Shown: positions 1-8,820, counted from the stretch's first letter. The stretch is DNA of 64,000 nucleotides from Marinifilum flexuosum (GCF_003610555.1 NZ_RAPQ01000011.1:365242-429241), one strand, 5' to 3'. Translations and numbers: made by a program. Notes: a model not told the origin generated them from the sequence alone.

Positions 1-972
1 AGTTAAAAATAGGAAGGTTTTAATAATAAGTCGATTCTTATTTATAGTGGTAACAAAATACCCCAACTTACTTTCGAAATAGTATAGTGGAATTAAAATG
101 CGTCCATTGTAAAATTCAATGTGTAAATCATGTCTCAGGTGGTAATTCATTGTCCAAACCACTTCGGTATCGTAGAAAGGTTTAAGCCTGCTTAAAACTC
201 TATAATAGGCATGTCGTTGAATGCATACTGGCAAGTATTTCTTTTTGCCCTTGTATAAACCTTTCAAATCTTTGGTTCGTGCAAAAATCCAATTCATTTC
301 GAAACCATTGCTAACATATCCGAGTTGAAAAACAGCCCTATTCCTTCCCTCTTCCTCATAGAAACTTTCTCTTGGTGCAATACTTTCTAAAGATGATTCC
401 CAATTCATTCTCAATGTGGGATAATCTCTAACCTTTGCATTCAATTTTAAAATGTACACATTATCGTCGAAAAGATTTGTGGCATTGACTGAAAAAGCGT
501 AGTGTTGAATCATTTTTACAAAATGAGTTTCAAAATCACCAATGTATTCTACCATGGGTTGAAAGGCATCCATTAAAAATTCATGGCGTTCGGGGTAATC
601 CTTATTAAATGAGGTAATAAAGTAATTTGCCACAAGAACTTCATAATTTGTAAGTTCAATTGCTTTGCTTTTACACACACAATTCCTTGGATTTGAGAAG
701 AAAACGTTTACAAAATCTTCAAAGAACTTTATACAATTCGATGTATAGTGCTGTTTCTTATAGGTTTTTAATTTTAGAACAAAAACGGAACACCCAAAAG
801 CTCTTATTTTTTCTTCCTTGCTGAGTAACTTGTATGAATCGGCACAATTCATTTTTTCGCAAACTGCCTCAACAATTTTTAAATATTTCTTTCTGAGTAG
901 GCTATTATTATAAGGAGAGTTGTTTTGCTTCCTTTTAACCTGGGGTTTTGCTTTTTTCCTCTTTTTAGCCAT
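1..972 (-). CDS. Hypothetical protein, C-terminus cut by window edge
   Basis: An open minus-strand frame runs from an ATG at 970-972 to base 1 without a stop, giving at least 324 codons. The N-terminus is very basic (MAKKRKKAKPQVKRKQ), after which the protein looks soluble and mixed alpha/beta, with scattered Cys residues and many aromatic residues. No signal peptide or membrane segment is visible. I do not recognise a family. A nucleic-acid-related role could be guessed from the lysine-rich start, but nothing else supports it. The real C-terminus lies outside the window. The gene points away from the operon that begins at 2892. Confidence 0.6.
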   Translation of the reverse strand, partial: MAKKRKKAKPQVKRKQNNSPYNNSLLRKKYLKIVEAVCEKMNCADSYKLLSKEEKIRAFGCSVFVLKLKTYKKQHYTSNCIKFFEDFVNVFFSNPRNCVCKSKAIELTNYEVLVANYFITSFNKDYPERHEFLMDAFQPMVEYIGDFETHFVKMIQHYAFSVNATNLFDDNVYILKLNAKVRDYPTLRMNWESSLESIAPRESFYEEEGRNRAVFQLGYVSNGFEMNWIFARTKDLKGLYKGKKKYLPVCIQRHAYYRVLSRLKPFYDTEVVWTMNYHLRHDLHIEFYNGRILIPLYYFESKLGYFVTTINKNRLIIKTFLFLT

Positions 973-1262
973 AAGATTCAATTTTATGGTAGTCACCTAT
1001 AAAATTAACAATATAATTTAGAAACAAAGCCATTTCTTTGGATTAATAAAATATCACTGACGATTTCACCTGACAAACCCCTTAATTACTGACAATAACA
1101 CAACTAACTCTTGAACCCCACAAACATTTAATCGTATTCGCATTAAACATTTTAGATCATCGAAGGATAAAGATTAACAGGATAGTACTCCCCTTTAATT
1201 GCAACAGGAGACACATTCCTGCCCTCCTTCTCATAACAACTATTCTTACAAGTGAGCTCCAT

Positions 1263-2288
1263 TTAAAACCTCAAATGAAAATTGATCGTTGGTCCATGGT
1301 GCAGGACATCAAAATCGGTTTCAAAATCCACATCTTCATTACTGAACAAATTGGGTCCTGTAATCTTATCGCTAAACAAATAATTCAGATTGTATCCTAA
1401 TGAAAAATCGATTTTACAGCTTTTTGAATTGCTGACAATAAAATTGAAATAGGCCTCCAAAGAGAAATCTATTGCCCAATGCATCACATCTTCGTTTACG
1501 TTGGCATAATTGCATTCATCCTGAAATAGTGCAATATAAATATCAGACTTCCATTTGGGCGTAATGAAATACTTTAGTCTATCCTTAAATGACAATCGTT
1601 TATCGCTACGTTCGGTTTGGGTATGTAGTAATTTGTTATTTAATACGCCCAAACCAATTCCCAGGCTATGGATGTCTTTAATTTCTGGATCTGAAATCCA
1701 ATTGTACTCTACGTCTTCATCTTCCGATTTTTGATAGTAAACAATAGGAAGGTTCAGGTTTCGATATCGGACTCCCCAATATACCGCAGCAATATTTTTG
1801 ATGGGATGTACTACTTTAAAATCAATTTGTGTGAATTTGGAATCAAAATCATTGGCCTCATCCAAATCTCCATTTCCATTGTATTTTTTTAAACTTGAAG
1901 CAAAGCTGGAGTTCTGAAATTCTAAAAAGTAATTGCTCTTTTTGCCAAAATATCCAAGGGCAAAACCAAGTAAATCGCTTGCCAGTCTTTCTTTTGATTC
2001 ATGGGAATCGGACAAAGCCAAAACCGAAAACAAGAGCTCCACTCCTATTTTCTTTCCCCTAAGTGCAACAGTAGTAGTTTCTATCCAATTGTGTTCACTC
2101 TTTAATTTATATTCCTGACCATTGATTTTAGCTTGAAGAAAACTAACATTGTAATTGCAATACCAATAATTATTGGTTAGCTGAAAGTATTTAAAGTTAT
2201 TGGGTTGATTGTAAAAGGTTAGCTTATCAGCTTTTGATGGTAAGCAAAATGATAATGCGAATAAGAGTAGTGGGAATACTTTTTTCAT
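1263..2288 (-). CDS. Exported hypothetical protein, possible outer-membrane beta protein
   Basis: 341 aa with a clear signal peptide (MKKVFPLLLFALSFCLPSKA, cleavage probably after residue 20), so it is exported to the periplasm or outer membrane. The mature part alternates polar and hydrophobic residues, is rich in Tyr/Phe/Asn, and ends in Phe (HLRF), as outer-membrane beta-barrels often do. Segments such as the one around residues 290-310 (KIDFSLGYNLNYLF) look like amphipathic beta strands. I do not recognise a named family. It lies 290 bp downstream (minus sense) of nothing obvious and is transcribed divergently from the FtsK-like operon at 2892. Confidence 0.7.
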   Translation of the reverse strand: MKKVFPLLLFALSFCLPSKADKLTFYNQPNNFKYFQLTNNYWYCNYNVSFLQAKINGQEYKLKSEHNWIETTTVALRGKKIGVELLFSVLALSDSHESKERLASDLLGFALGYFGKKSNYFLEFQNSSFASSLKKYNGNGDLDEANDFDSKFTQIDFKVVHPIKNIAAVYWGVRYRNLNLPIVYYQKSEDEDVEYNWISDPEIKDIHSLGIGLGVLNNKLLHTQTERSDKRLSFKDRLKYFITPKWKSDIYIALFQDECNYANVNEDVMHWAIDFSLEAYFNFIVSNSKSCKIDFSLGYNLNYLFSDKITGPNLFSNEDVDFETDFDVLHHGPTINFHLRF

Positions 2289-2891
2289 AGATGTATAGAA
2301 TCAGTTTGGTTTGTTATGTGTGGTCAATATCAAAAACGAAATTACACACATCTGCATTGATTCAAAGCCAATTCCAGACTTAGCCAGCAAACTGTAATTG
2401 TTATTGTTTGAGCCAGGCATATCATTTAGCGAATAATGAATTCTATGGCACATTTACAGAAGCCAGGTGCCTAAATGTATTTTTAATGAATTTACATACT
2501 ACCCGATACCTAAATAAAAGCTCCTTTTTTTAGTATAGTGTCAATGTAGCGTTTACGGACTATATCCAATGAAGCATACCGACAAACACTCTAAAATTTA
2601 ATACCCCAACAAATATTAAAATCATTCCAAAAGGCACAAGCTATTTTTTACCAGGTAAAGCTTCATTTTAATTTAATAAATAAGTTCTGGAACTTATCAA
2701 CATCACTATTGCACTTCGATAATTTAGAACCCCTTTTCGATAATTGAAAGACCAACACCTCTAATTCTGAAGAAGCAATTTGCATCATTTACTTACATTT
2801 AGAAGTCGATAAAATTAAACAAAACCCTTAGCAACAAAGGCATTTTGCAGTAATAACAAAATATTATAAAAATAACTCTAAAATCTGTTTT
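2289..2891. other. Divergent intergenic region (603 bp)
   Basis: This stretch separates the minus-strand exported protein from the plus-strand FtsK/WXG operon and probably holds both promoters. It is AT-rich, contains no ORF worth calling, and its only strong structure is the perfect dyad at 2680-2697. Confidence 0.5.
2680..2697. promoter_or_regulatory. 18-bp perfect dyad, candidate operator
   Basis: The sequence ATAAGTTC-TG-GAACTTAT is a perfect inverted repeat with 8-bp arms and a 2-bp spacer, about 195 bp upstream of the FtsK-like gene. Its size and symmetry fit a dimeric regulator site. No regulator gene is adjacent, so the function is inferred only from form and position. Confidence 0.35.
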
Positions 2892-5800
2892 ATGAAGTTA
2901 TCAACAAACGAAAACCAGACCTTACTGGATAAAAGGATAGAATACTGGGAAAGCTTCGAACATTACGATGGAGAGATCGAAGAATTTAAGTCTATGATAG
3001 ATTCTGTGTGCGACGCTGAGACAAGCCTGCACATTGAAGATACAGATGAATACTCGGAAATCAGTAGTGATTGTAAAACATTGGTAGAAAGACTTAAGAG
3101 TGTCGCAGAGAATTCGAATCAACTTAAAGATGAGATAAACCATTCTCACAATTTAATTTTTGAGCTAATTGAGTCTGGTGCTAATATTGAAGGTGAAATC
3201 AAAAAGGCAGAAAGCAACATTAAAACCTGCTATTATCTATTCTTTTTAATCATACCCTTATTGTTTATTGGCAGGTATAAAAAACGCAAATTAGACCTAC
3301 AAGCAAAATTAGAAGACAAAGACAAAACAAAAACGGAATTAAAAGCTAAAATATTTGCAGCTAAAGACGAATTAGAGAAGCTAAAAACTTCTTTTTCTGA
3401 GAAAGTTATTTCTATCGAGAAATTAATAACCGATTATTTCATAAATGAATTAAACCGTTTTGCAATCAAAACCAAAGAACAACTGATTAAGAAATCGGTA
3501 GTTAATTATTACGATTGGGATGAAGCGGTTTGGTCGAAATGGACAGAAAAGGATTTTAAAATAAATTCGGAATTGTGCATTGGTAAATTTCAGGAAAAAC
3601 GTACCAACCTTTCCTTTAATTTACCTGCATTGGTCCCATTTATTGGAAAGCGAAAAACAATAATACTTGAATCGGCAACAGGCAATTCGAACCAGGCAAA
3701 ATCCTTATTCGAATCCTTAATTATGCGAATTGCCCTTACCCTACCTCACCAGGTATCTTACACTTTCTTGGATCCAAATGGTTTGGGTGAAACTTTTAGT
3801 TCGATAGCAAAAGACGTTGAAGTTCGCGAAAACAATGGAGATACCTATCGGGTTTTGGAGGCGTTAATGGAGGATACTCAAAGAATTATTGCTACCTATG
3901 GTTTATCTAAACAAAGACCTTTTGATTCCATTGCGGATAACATCCTGATCAATGAGAAATTCGAAATGATTTTTGTTGCTGATTTTCCCAAGCAATACGA
4001 TAGACGAGAAATTGAATTGTTACAAAGAATTGCAAACAATGGTCCTACGGCGGGTAAATATGTATTTATTCATCACAATAAGAACTTTGAATTTCCACGC
4101 GAATTAAGCATGGATATTTTTGAATCGACTTACGCTCTTAATTTTAACAATTTAAACCAATATGGTGGTGGCGAGTGTGAACTGGAGTTCATTCCGGACA
4201 GCAAACCAAACGAACAAATTAAAAAGGTTTTAATTGAGAAGCTTAAAAACAGCAAACCTCCAGAGCGTAAAGTAGAATGGGCTGATGAAATTGCCCTGGA
4301 AAAAGACAATTGGTGGCTGGAAAAAGCAATCGAAAACATCGAAACCCCAATTGGGCGAAGCGGTAGTTCCGATAAGCTTAACATTTGGTTTGGAGCCAAA
4401 CAATCAGAAGGTGGACGCCCTTGTGCGCATGGAATGCTGGCTGCAATGACTGGTTCTGGTAAATCCAATCTATATCATGTTTTAATCTTAGGATTAGCCA
4501 TTCGATACAGTCCTGCCGAGTTGTCGATGTATTTAATAGACGGGAAAGATGGTGTAGAATTCCAATCCTACAAAAATCTACCACATGCCGAATTCATTTC
4601 ATTAAAATCGCAACCCAAATTATCGCGAAGCATATTAGATGAATTATTAGAAGAAAAAGAACGTAGAAATAATCTATTCTCAGATCATGGTGTAAACGAC
4701 TATGTAAATTTCAAAAAGAAACATCCAAAGGAAGTGTTGCCGCGAATTCTCTTGCTGGTAGATGAGTATCAGGAATTGTTTGAAGGAGACAAGGATGGCT
4801 TGGCTTCAAATACACTAATGGCTATTGCACAGCAGGGACGTAGTGTTGGTATCCATATGTTTCTGGGATCACAAAGATTTAATGTAGTAGGAATGCTTCA
4901 TCAGGCAGCTATTATGGGGAATATCCACATGCGTATTGCCATGAAAATGTCGCTTTCCGATCGTCAGGCCTTAACAGAATTTGGCAAGGAAGGAAAACTA
5001 ATTATCGGCAATTGTAACCTGCCTGGTAAAGCAGTTATTAATGATCAGAGTGGTGATGATGGAGCCAATCAATTTGGTAAGGTGGCCATTATGACAAAAC
5101 CTCAGCGCGACGAACTTATCGATCAGCTAATAGTTAAATCCAAGGAAAGTGAAATATCTGAGGATTTATTGACAACCAATATATTTAATGGATCGGAACA
5201 ACCGGATTTACTTGATAATCCTTATCTAAATCATTTGATCAAATCGAACGATTGGTTAAGCGAGAATGAACTTCAGGACTTTGCACGCAAGGAACTCCAC
5301 AAAGGTGGTTTAGGCGAACCGGATTGGTTCTCAGGCGAACAGCCTGTTACAGGTTGGTTGGGACAAGAGTTCAACGTACGTGGTTATTCTAAAATAATTG
5401 TTCGTCGCAGACAGCGCGAAAATGCATTAATGATTGGAGATAATAATGAAGCACGTTTCGGAATGATGCTTTCCTTAATCACCAGTTTGGTCTTGAACCA
5501 TAAAACTGAGAGAAATGTTTTCTATATTATCGATAAAACCATTAAGGGAGCTCCTTGGAATAAAGCACTCCGCTTTATTACCGATGACTTGTTAAGTCCA
5601 TTGGGAATCAGTGTTAAATTGATATCGAAAAACAGTGAAATCAACGATATCATTCATCAAATTGACCAAGAGCTTGAACAAAGAAAACAATCTGAAGAGC
5701 CTGAAGAAGAAGCTAATATTTTCTTATTAGGGGCTGATTTAGACAAATCGGATGATTTTTGCCAGGTGCCTAATAAGTATGGTACAATGGAGGATTCTGA

Positions 5801-6140
5801 ATTGGGTAAGTTACTGCAAAAAATCTTTACCAATGGACCTTCGAAAGGAATCTATTCGTTCTTTTCTTTCGAAAGTGTGATGTCGATGCTAAACGTTATT
5901 TCAAAACGAAATATCGATTTCTTCCGTCATCGCGTAGCATTACAAATGTCTGAAGACGATTCATTTACTTTCTTAAAGAAAAGAGATGCTTCTCGCCTGC
6001 AGCTTGATGGTAAAAAGCCTATCTGTGGTTTCTATATTGATATCAATAACAACAAATCATCATTCTTTAAGCCTTATTGCTTAAGTGACAATTTGTATCA
6101 ACAGATATCAGAAATTGGTCAAACTCTTAAAAACAGGTAA
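2892..6140 (+). CDS. FtsK/SpoIIIE-type ATPase, EccC/EssC-like (type VII secretion-like motor)
   Basis: 1082 aa. Residues 1-105 and 130-200 are charged and helical, flanking one membrane segment (about 113-127, CYYLFFLIIPLLFIG). Three ATPase-like modules follow. The first (about 255-430) is degenerate at its P-loop (ESATGNSNQAKS). The second (about 490-740) is intact, with Walker A GSGKSN near 521-526 and Walker B RILLLVDEYQE near 618-628. The third (about 830-1060) has a decayed P-loop (IGDNNEARFG). Three tandem FtsK-like domains on a membrane-anchored N-terminus is the layout of EccC/EssC, the motors of type VII secretion. In EccC the first domain is the intact one, so the order differs here. 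The next gene starts 3 bp after the stop and encodes a WXG100-like protein. No FHA domain, EssB, EsaA or YukD gene is seen nearby. Role as a secretion motor is inference. Confidence 0.88.
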   Translation: MKLSTNENQTLLDKRIEYWESFEHYDGEIEEFKSMIDSVCDAETSLHIEDTDEYSEISSDCKTLVERLKSVAENSNQLKDEINHSHNLIFELIESGANIEGEIKKAESNIKTCYYLFFLIIPLLFIGRYKKRKLDLQAKLEDKDKTKTELKAKIFAAKDELEKLKTSFSEKVISIEKLITDYFINELNRFAIKTKEQLIKKSVVNYYDWDEAVWSKWTEKDFKINSELCIGKFQEKRTNLSFNLPALVPFIGKRKTIILESATGNSNQAKSLFESLIMRIALTLPHQVSYTFLDPNGLGETFSSIAKDVEVRENNGDTYRVLEALMEDTQRIIATYGLSKQRPFDSIADNILINEKFEMIFVADFPKQYDRREIELLQRIANNGPTAGKYVFIHHNKNFEFPRELSMDIFESTYALNFNNLNQYGGGECELEFIPDSKPNEQIKKVLIEKLKNSKPPERKVEWADEIALEKDNWWLEKAIENIETPIGRSGSSDKLNIWFGAKQSEGGRPCAHGMLAAMTGSGKSNLYHVLILGLAIRYSPAELSMYLIDGKDGVEFQSYKNLPHAEFISLKSQPKLSRSILDELLEEKERRNNLFSDHGVNDYVNFKKKHPKEVLPRILLLVDEYQELFEGDKDGLASNTLMAIAQQGRSVGIHMFLGSQRFNVVGMLHQAAIMGNIHMRIAMKMSLSDRQALTEFGKEGKLIIGNCNLPGKAVINDQSGDDGANQFGKVAIMTKPQRDELIDQLIVKSKESEISEDLLTTNIFNGSEQPDLLDNPYLNHLIKSNDWLSENELQDFARKELHKGGLGEPDWFSGEQPVTGWLGQEFNVRGYSKIIVRRRQRENALMIGDNNEARFGMMLSLITSLVLNHKTERNVFYIIDKTIKGAPWNKALRFITDDLLSPLGISVKLISKNSEINDIIHQIDQELEQRKQSEEPEEEANIFLLGADLDKSDDFCQVPNKYGTMEDSELGKLLQKIFTNGPSKGIYSFFSFESVMSMLNVISKRNIDFFRHRVALQMSEDDSFTFLKKRDASRLQLDGKKPICGFYIDINNNKSSFFKPYCLSDNLYQQISEIGQTLKNR

Positions 6141-6142
6141 TT

Positions 6143-6415
6143 ATGGGAATGGATGAAGTACATAATGTGATGAACATCTTCACACAAGAATTGGAAGAAT
6201 TTAATGAATCCGTTAAAATCTCTTTTGATGACTTAAAACAAAATCACGATGCCGTTTCACCAATTTGGAACGATTCTATGCGAAAGGAATACGATTCTAA
6301 ATGGTTATCGCTGGAAGAGAGAATTGAGCAATACATTGGCTCGGAAGGAAATTCCTATGTTGAGGTATTAATAGAAAAAATAGAAGCAATTAAAGGATAT
6401 TTATATGGCAGTTAA
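6143..6415 (+). CDS. WXG100-like helical hairpin protein (W-N-D turn)
   Basis: 90 aa, no signal peptide, almost wholly helical. Two predicted helices are separated by a turn at Trp42-Asn43-Asp44, and Tyr50 and Trp54 follow at the spacing seen after the W-x-G motif of ESAT-6/EsxA proteins (W-x-G, then an aromatic, then W). The Gly of the canonical motif is Asp here. Length near 100 and position directly after the EccC-like ATPase (2-nt gap) support the assignment. It overlaps the next gene by 11 bp, implying coupled translation. The partner is probably the product of that gene, since WXG100 proteins usually form dimers. Confidence 0.72.
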   Translation: MGMDEVHNVMNIFTQELEEFNESVKISFDDLKQNHDAVSPIWNDSMRKEYDSKWLSLEERIEQYIGSEGNSYVEVLIEKIEAIKGYLYGS

Positions 6416-6668
6416 TGTTGATCATTTAAAAGAAGGTTTAAGAGAATATAATCTAAGCCTAAACAATCATTTGGAACAATTGCAATCTGACTTTGACTCT
6501 TTAATGGGGCATTACGCTCATTTTAAGCAAGAGTATGAAGGTCAGGCTGCAGAAGAATTTAAAACCGTTTGGGAACAAACCGCAATATGGTTTGACGACT
6601 ATATTAAATCAGCTAAAAATTTAGCCTCTACATTGGAAGAAAGAGTTGATTCCCTGGATCCTATGTAG
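6405..6668 (+). CDS. WXG100-like protein (Y-E-G turn)
   Basis: 87 aa, helical, no signal peptide. Residues 44-46 (Tyr-Glu-Gly) sit where W-x-G is found in WXG100 proteins, followed by AAEEF at 48-52 and Trp56, closely matching the conserved second-helix pattern of that family. The Trp is replaced by Tyr. The gene starts inside the end of the preceding WXG-like gene (ATG at 6405, stop of the upstream gene at 6413-6415). A likely substrate or structural partner of the FtsK-like motor. The family call rests on motif, length and context, not on a search. Confidence 0.78.
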   Translation: MAVNVDHLKEGLREYNLSLNNHLEQLQSDFDSLMGHYAHFKQEYEGQAAEEFKTVWEQTAIWFDDYIKSAKNLASTLEERVDSLDPM

Positions 6669-6676
6669 TGTATTCT

Positions 6677-6710
6677 GTTATGGTAATTGATTGATTTCAA
6701 TTGCCATAAC
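6677..6710. terminator. Intra-operon hairpin, possible attenuator
   Basis: GTTATGGTAATTGA pairs with TCAATTGCCATAAC through 14 bp including one G-U pair, with a 6-nt loop. It sits 9 bp after the second WXG-like gene and before the coiled-coil gene, followed by a short T-rich stretch. It may reduce downstream transcription or stabilise the upstream mRNA. Confidence 0.45.
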
Positions 6711-6758
6711 AATTTTAATGTATAAAGTTTTCCTCTATCCTTTTTAAATATCATTATT

Positions 6759-7790
6759 ATGGGAATTAATAATCCGGATGTGCTTGTTCCAATTCTTGAT
6801 GAGCTAGATGACAAATTTAAGCGATGGAATTATTTAGCGTCAGATATTGCCAACGAATCGGAACAACTGCAAAAAATATCATTCGACCAGCTTAGTAGCA
6901 AGAAGAACAAAGTTTTTCTTTTAAGCAACCAGGTAGAAGATGATTTTGAAGCCATTAAGAAAGTTAAAGATCAGATTTCCAACTTGGAACGTCAATGCCA
7001 AAAAGAACTGGACGAAACCGATAGACTAAAAAAACAGACCTCTAAGCTATTACAGTCATCAAAATCGGAACTCTCCTACTGGAATGAGGAATTGAAAAAA
7101 GCAATTTCCTGGTTAGAAAGGGCACAAAACAGGCTTAAGAAAGCCATGGTAAACCTGAAAAGAGCACAAGATGAAGTAGAGAGAGCTACCATTGAAAAAC
7201 AGAGAGCTTTAGAAAGACTCAATAGATGTGAGAGCAATTACACAAGAGATAAAGAAGGCAATAAAGTGTATCCTGACTGTAGCTATGAAAGGGGTATTTA
7301 TAATGACGCGCGTGAATATTATAACAATGCGGTTTATCAGCTAAATTTGGCAAAGCAAGAAGTAGAAGCTGCCCAAGAAGAAGTGCGAAAGGCCGAAATT
7401 TGTCTTACACGTTGCAAAAAAGGTGTCGACCTTTCAGATCTGAGCGTAAAATTAGCAAGTAAATCAGATAAATTGGCTATAGAGGCCTTGGGAAAAGCCG
7501 AAAAATCAGAGGAAGAATGTCATTCAGCTAAGATGCACGCTCGAAATGCAGAAAACATTGCTTTCGAAGAGAAAAAGCAATTGGAAAAAGCCCAAAGTAG
7601 TGTAAATAGAGCATCGGAACAGTATGAAGAATCGGAACAGAATTCGAAAAGTGCATTGGAATTAAACGATTCTGCTCAAAACTATTGCTCAAAAGGGACT
7701 CAAGAATTAGAAGTCCGTGTTGATTATTTAAGAAAATTTGCAAACTCGGTTAGCATACATCCGAAAAAGACAAATTACAATTCTAATTAA
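6759..7790 (+). CDS. Long coiled-coil protein of the WXG/FtsK operon
   Basis: 343 aa and almost entirely heptad-like coiled coil from about residue 30 to 325, rich in Glu, Lys, Gln and Ala. The coil is interrupted at about 155-180 by a short loop bounded by Cys157 and Cys174 (ESNYTRDKEGNKVYPD between them), with further Cys215 and Cys219. There is no signal peptide or membrane segment. It lies between WXG-like genes in an operon with an EccC-like motor. It could be a substrate, a scaffold or an LXG-like effector lacking a toxin domain; no enzymatic C-terminal domain is visible. Unrecognised family. Confidence 0.75.
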   Translation: MGINNPDVLVPILDELDDKFKRWNYLASDIANESEQLQKISFDQLSSKKNKVFLLSNQVEDDFEAIKKVKDQISNLERQCQKELDETDRLKKQTSKLLQSSKSELSYWNEELKKAISWLERAQNRLKKAMVNLKRAQDEVERATIEKQRALERLNRCESNYTRDKEGNKVYPDCSYERGIYNDAREYYNNAVYQLNLAKQEVEAAQEEVRKAEICLTRCKKGVDLSDLSVKLASKSDKLAIEALGKAEKSEEECHSAKMHARNAENIAFEEKKQLEKAQSSVNRASEQYEESEQNSKSALELNDSAQNYCSKGTQELEVRVDYLRKFANSVSIHPKKTNYNSN

Positions 7791-7820
7791 TCCGCGCAAA
7801 AAGCTCATAAGCCGTAAATC

Positions 7821-8258
7821 ATGGATAAATTAACAAAAAACATAGAACTCCAACTTTGGGATTTTGGACAAAACACCAGAACACTTCAGGAATCGAGACA
7901 GGAAATAGCAAGTGGATGGGAGGATAATGCTTCTCGCGAGCTCAACTCACGTTTCTTTAATCCACATGAAAACGATTCAGAGAAATCAATCCGTTTTCTT
8001 CATGATCAAGTAGATAATGTAAAACAAATGGAAAATGAGTTCGTGATTATTGAAACTGCAGTTGAAGAGGCCAATAGACTATCTGGTGAAATCGATAGCT
8101 CACTACAATACAGTAGAGCAGATATCAAACATTCCTATCATACATTAGATGAATGTATTTATTCCAAGAACCGATCTCTTGATTACTGTAAAAACACTCA
8201 GGACAAATTGAATAAATTGGCAAAATTGAAGCAATTGCATAATTCTGGAAAATATTAA
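7821..8258 (+). CDS. WXG-like helical protein (W-E-D turn)
   Basis: 145 aa, helical, no signal peptide. Trp33-Glu34-Asp35, followed by NASRELNSRFF, reproduces the W-x-G turn and start of the second helix of WXG100 proteins with Asp in place of Gly, as in the 6143-6415 protein. It is longer than the family norm, with an extra helical C-terminal region. It starts 30 bp after the coiled-coil gene and is the last gene before a strong terminator at 8355, so it closes the operon. Probable substrate or chaperone of the FtsK-like system (inference). Confidence 0.68.
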   Translation: MDKLTKNIELQLWDFGQNTRTLQESRQEIASGWEDNASRELNSRFFNPHENDSEKSIRFLHDQVDNVKQMENEFVIIETAVEEANRLSGEIDSSLQYSRADIKHSYHTLDECIYSKNRSLDYCKNTQDKLNKLAKLKQLHNSGKY

Positions 8259-8354
8259 TACATCAAAAACATTGGTTTAGCTGAATTGCATAAAAAGAAA
8301 ATAATTTGCCAAAACTAGTTAATAAGCTAGTAGACGATACGATACTAATAAGAA

Positions 8355-8384
8355 AAGGAGGTGCTATTACACCTCCTTCTTCAT
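8355..8384 (+). terminator. Rho-independent terminator of the FtsK/WXG operon
   Basis: AAGGAGGTG pairs perfectly with CACCTCCTT across a 6-nt loop (8355-8378), followed by a pyrimidine-rich TCTTCATTT tail. It lies 97 bp after the last WXG-like gene. Confidence 0.75.
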
Positions 8385-8470
8385 TTATCCCTTTACTACA
8401 GCCAAATGTTCCAGTTCTACTCGAATTTTCACCAAGTCTTTTGGGTTTTCCATTACCTGATGGATGTCTT

Positions 8471-8567
8471 TATAGGCACCGACATAAAATCGTCGCAACT
8501 GCAAATCTTAATAGATCTGGAATAACCTTTGCGACGAAATAAATTTGGAATTTAATTTGTCCTCACC
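8471..8567. repeat. Dispersed palindromic repeat, copy 1 (partial)
   Basis: About 97 bp nearly identical to 8723-8818. The core is CGTCGCA (8491) facing TGCGACG (8530), enclosing a conserved stretch ending in agatctggaataa. It lacks the upstream GCCCAGG hairpin seen in copy 2. It partly explains a spurious frame at 8306-8542. Confidence 0.75.
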
Positions 8568-8653
8568 AAACAGACCACTAATCTTTGCACAACTTCCTCC
8601 TTATAAAAGGGAAAAGAACGCGTAATGTAGAAAAAATGCATGCCCCATATTTT

Positions 8654-8820
8654 TCATTTGCCTGAAAGGCATACATCATTCTAGCCCAGGGCAAGGGAGA
8701 GAAAGCGACCGCCGCCCTGGGTTTATAGCACCGTCATGAAATCGTCGCAACTGCAAATCTTAATAGATCTGGAATAATAACTGCGACGAAATAAAATTGG
8801 AATTTAATTTGTCCTCACTC
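8654..8820. repeat. Dispersed palindromic repeat, copy 2 (full)
   Basis: This copy has three parts in order: TTGCCTGAAAGGCAtac, a hairpin GCCCAGGGC / GCCCTGGG near 8693-8721, and the CGTCGCA / TGCGACG palindrome at 8743-8788. The same order occurs inverted at 60233-60372 and degenerately near 62401. Repeats with a CCTGAAAGGGC and GCCCAGGGC...CCCTGGG pattern are common in Bacteroidota intergenic DNA and resemble REP-type elements. Which transposase moves them is unknown from this window. Confidence 0.7.

Noticed and set aside
8306..8542. A 78-codon open frame
   Set aside because: It crosses a terminator and a repeat copy, and its translation has no protein-like features.
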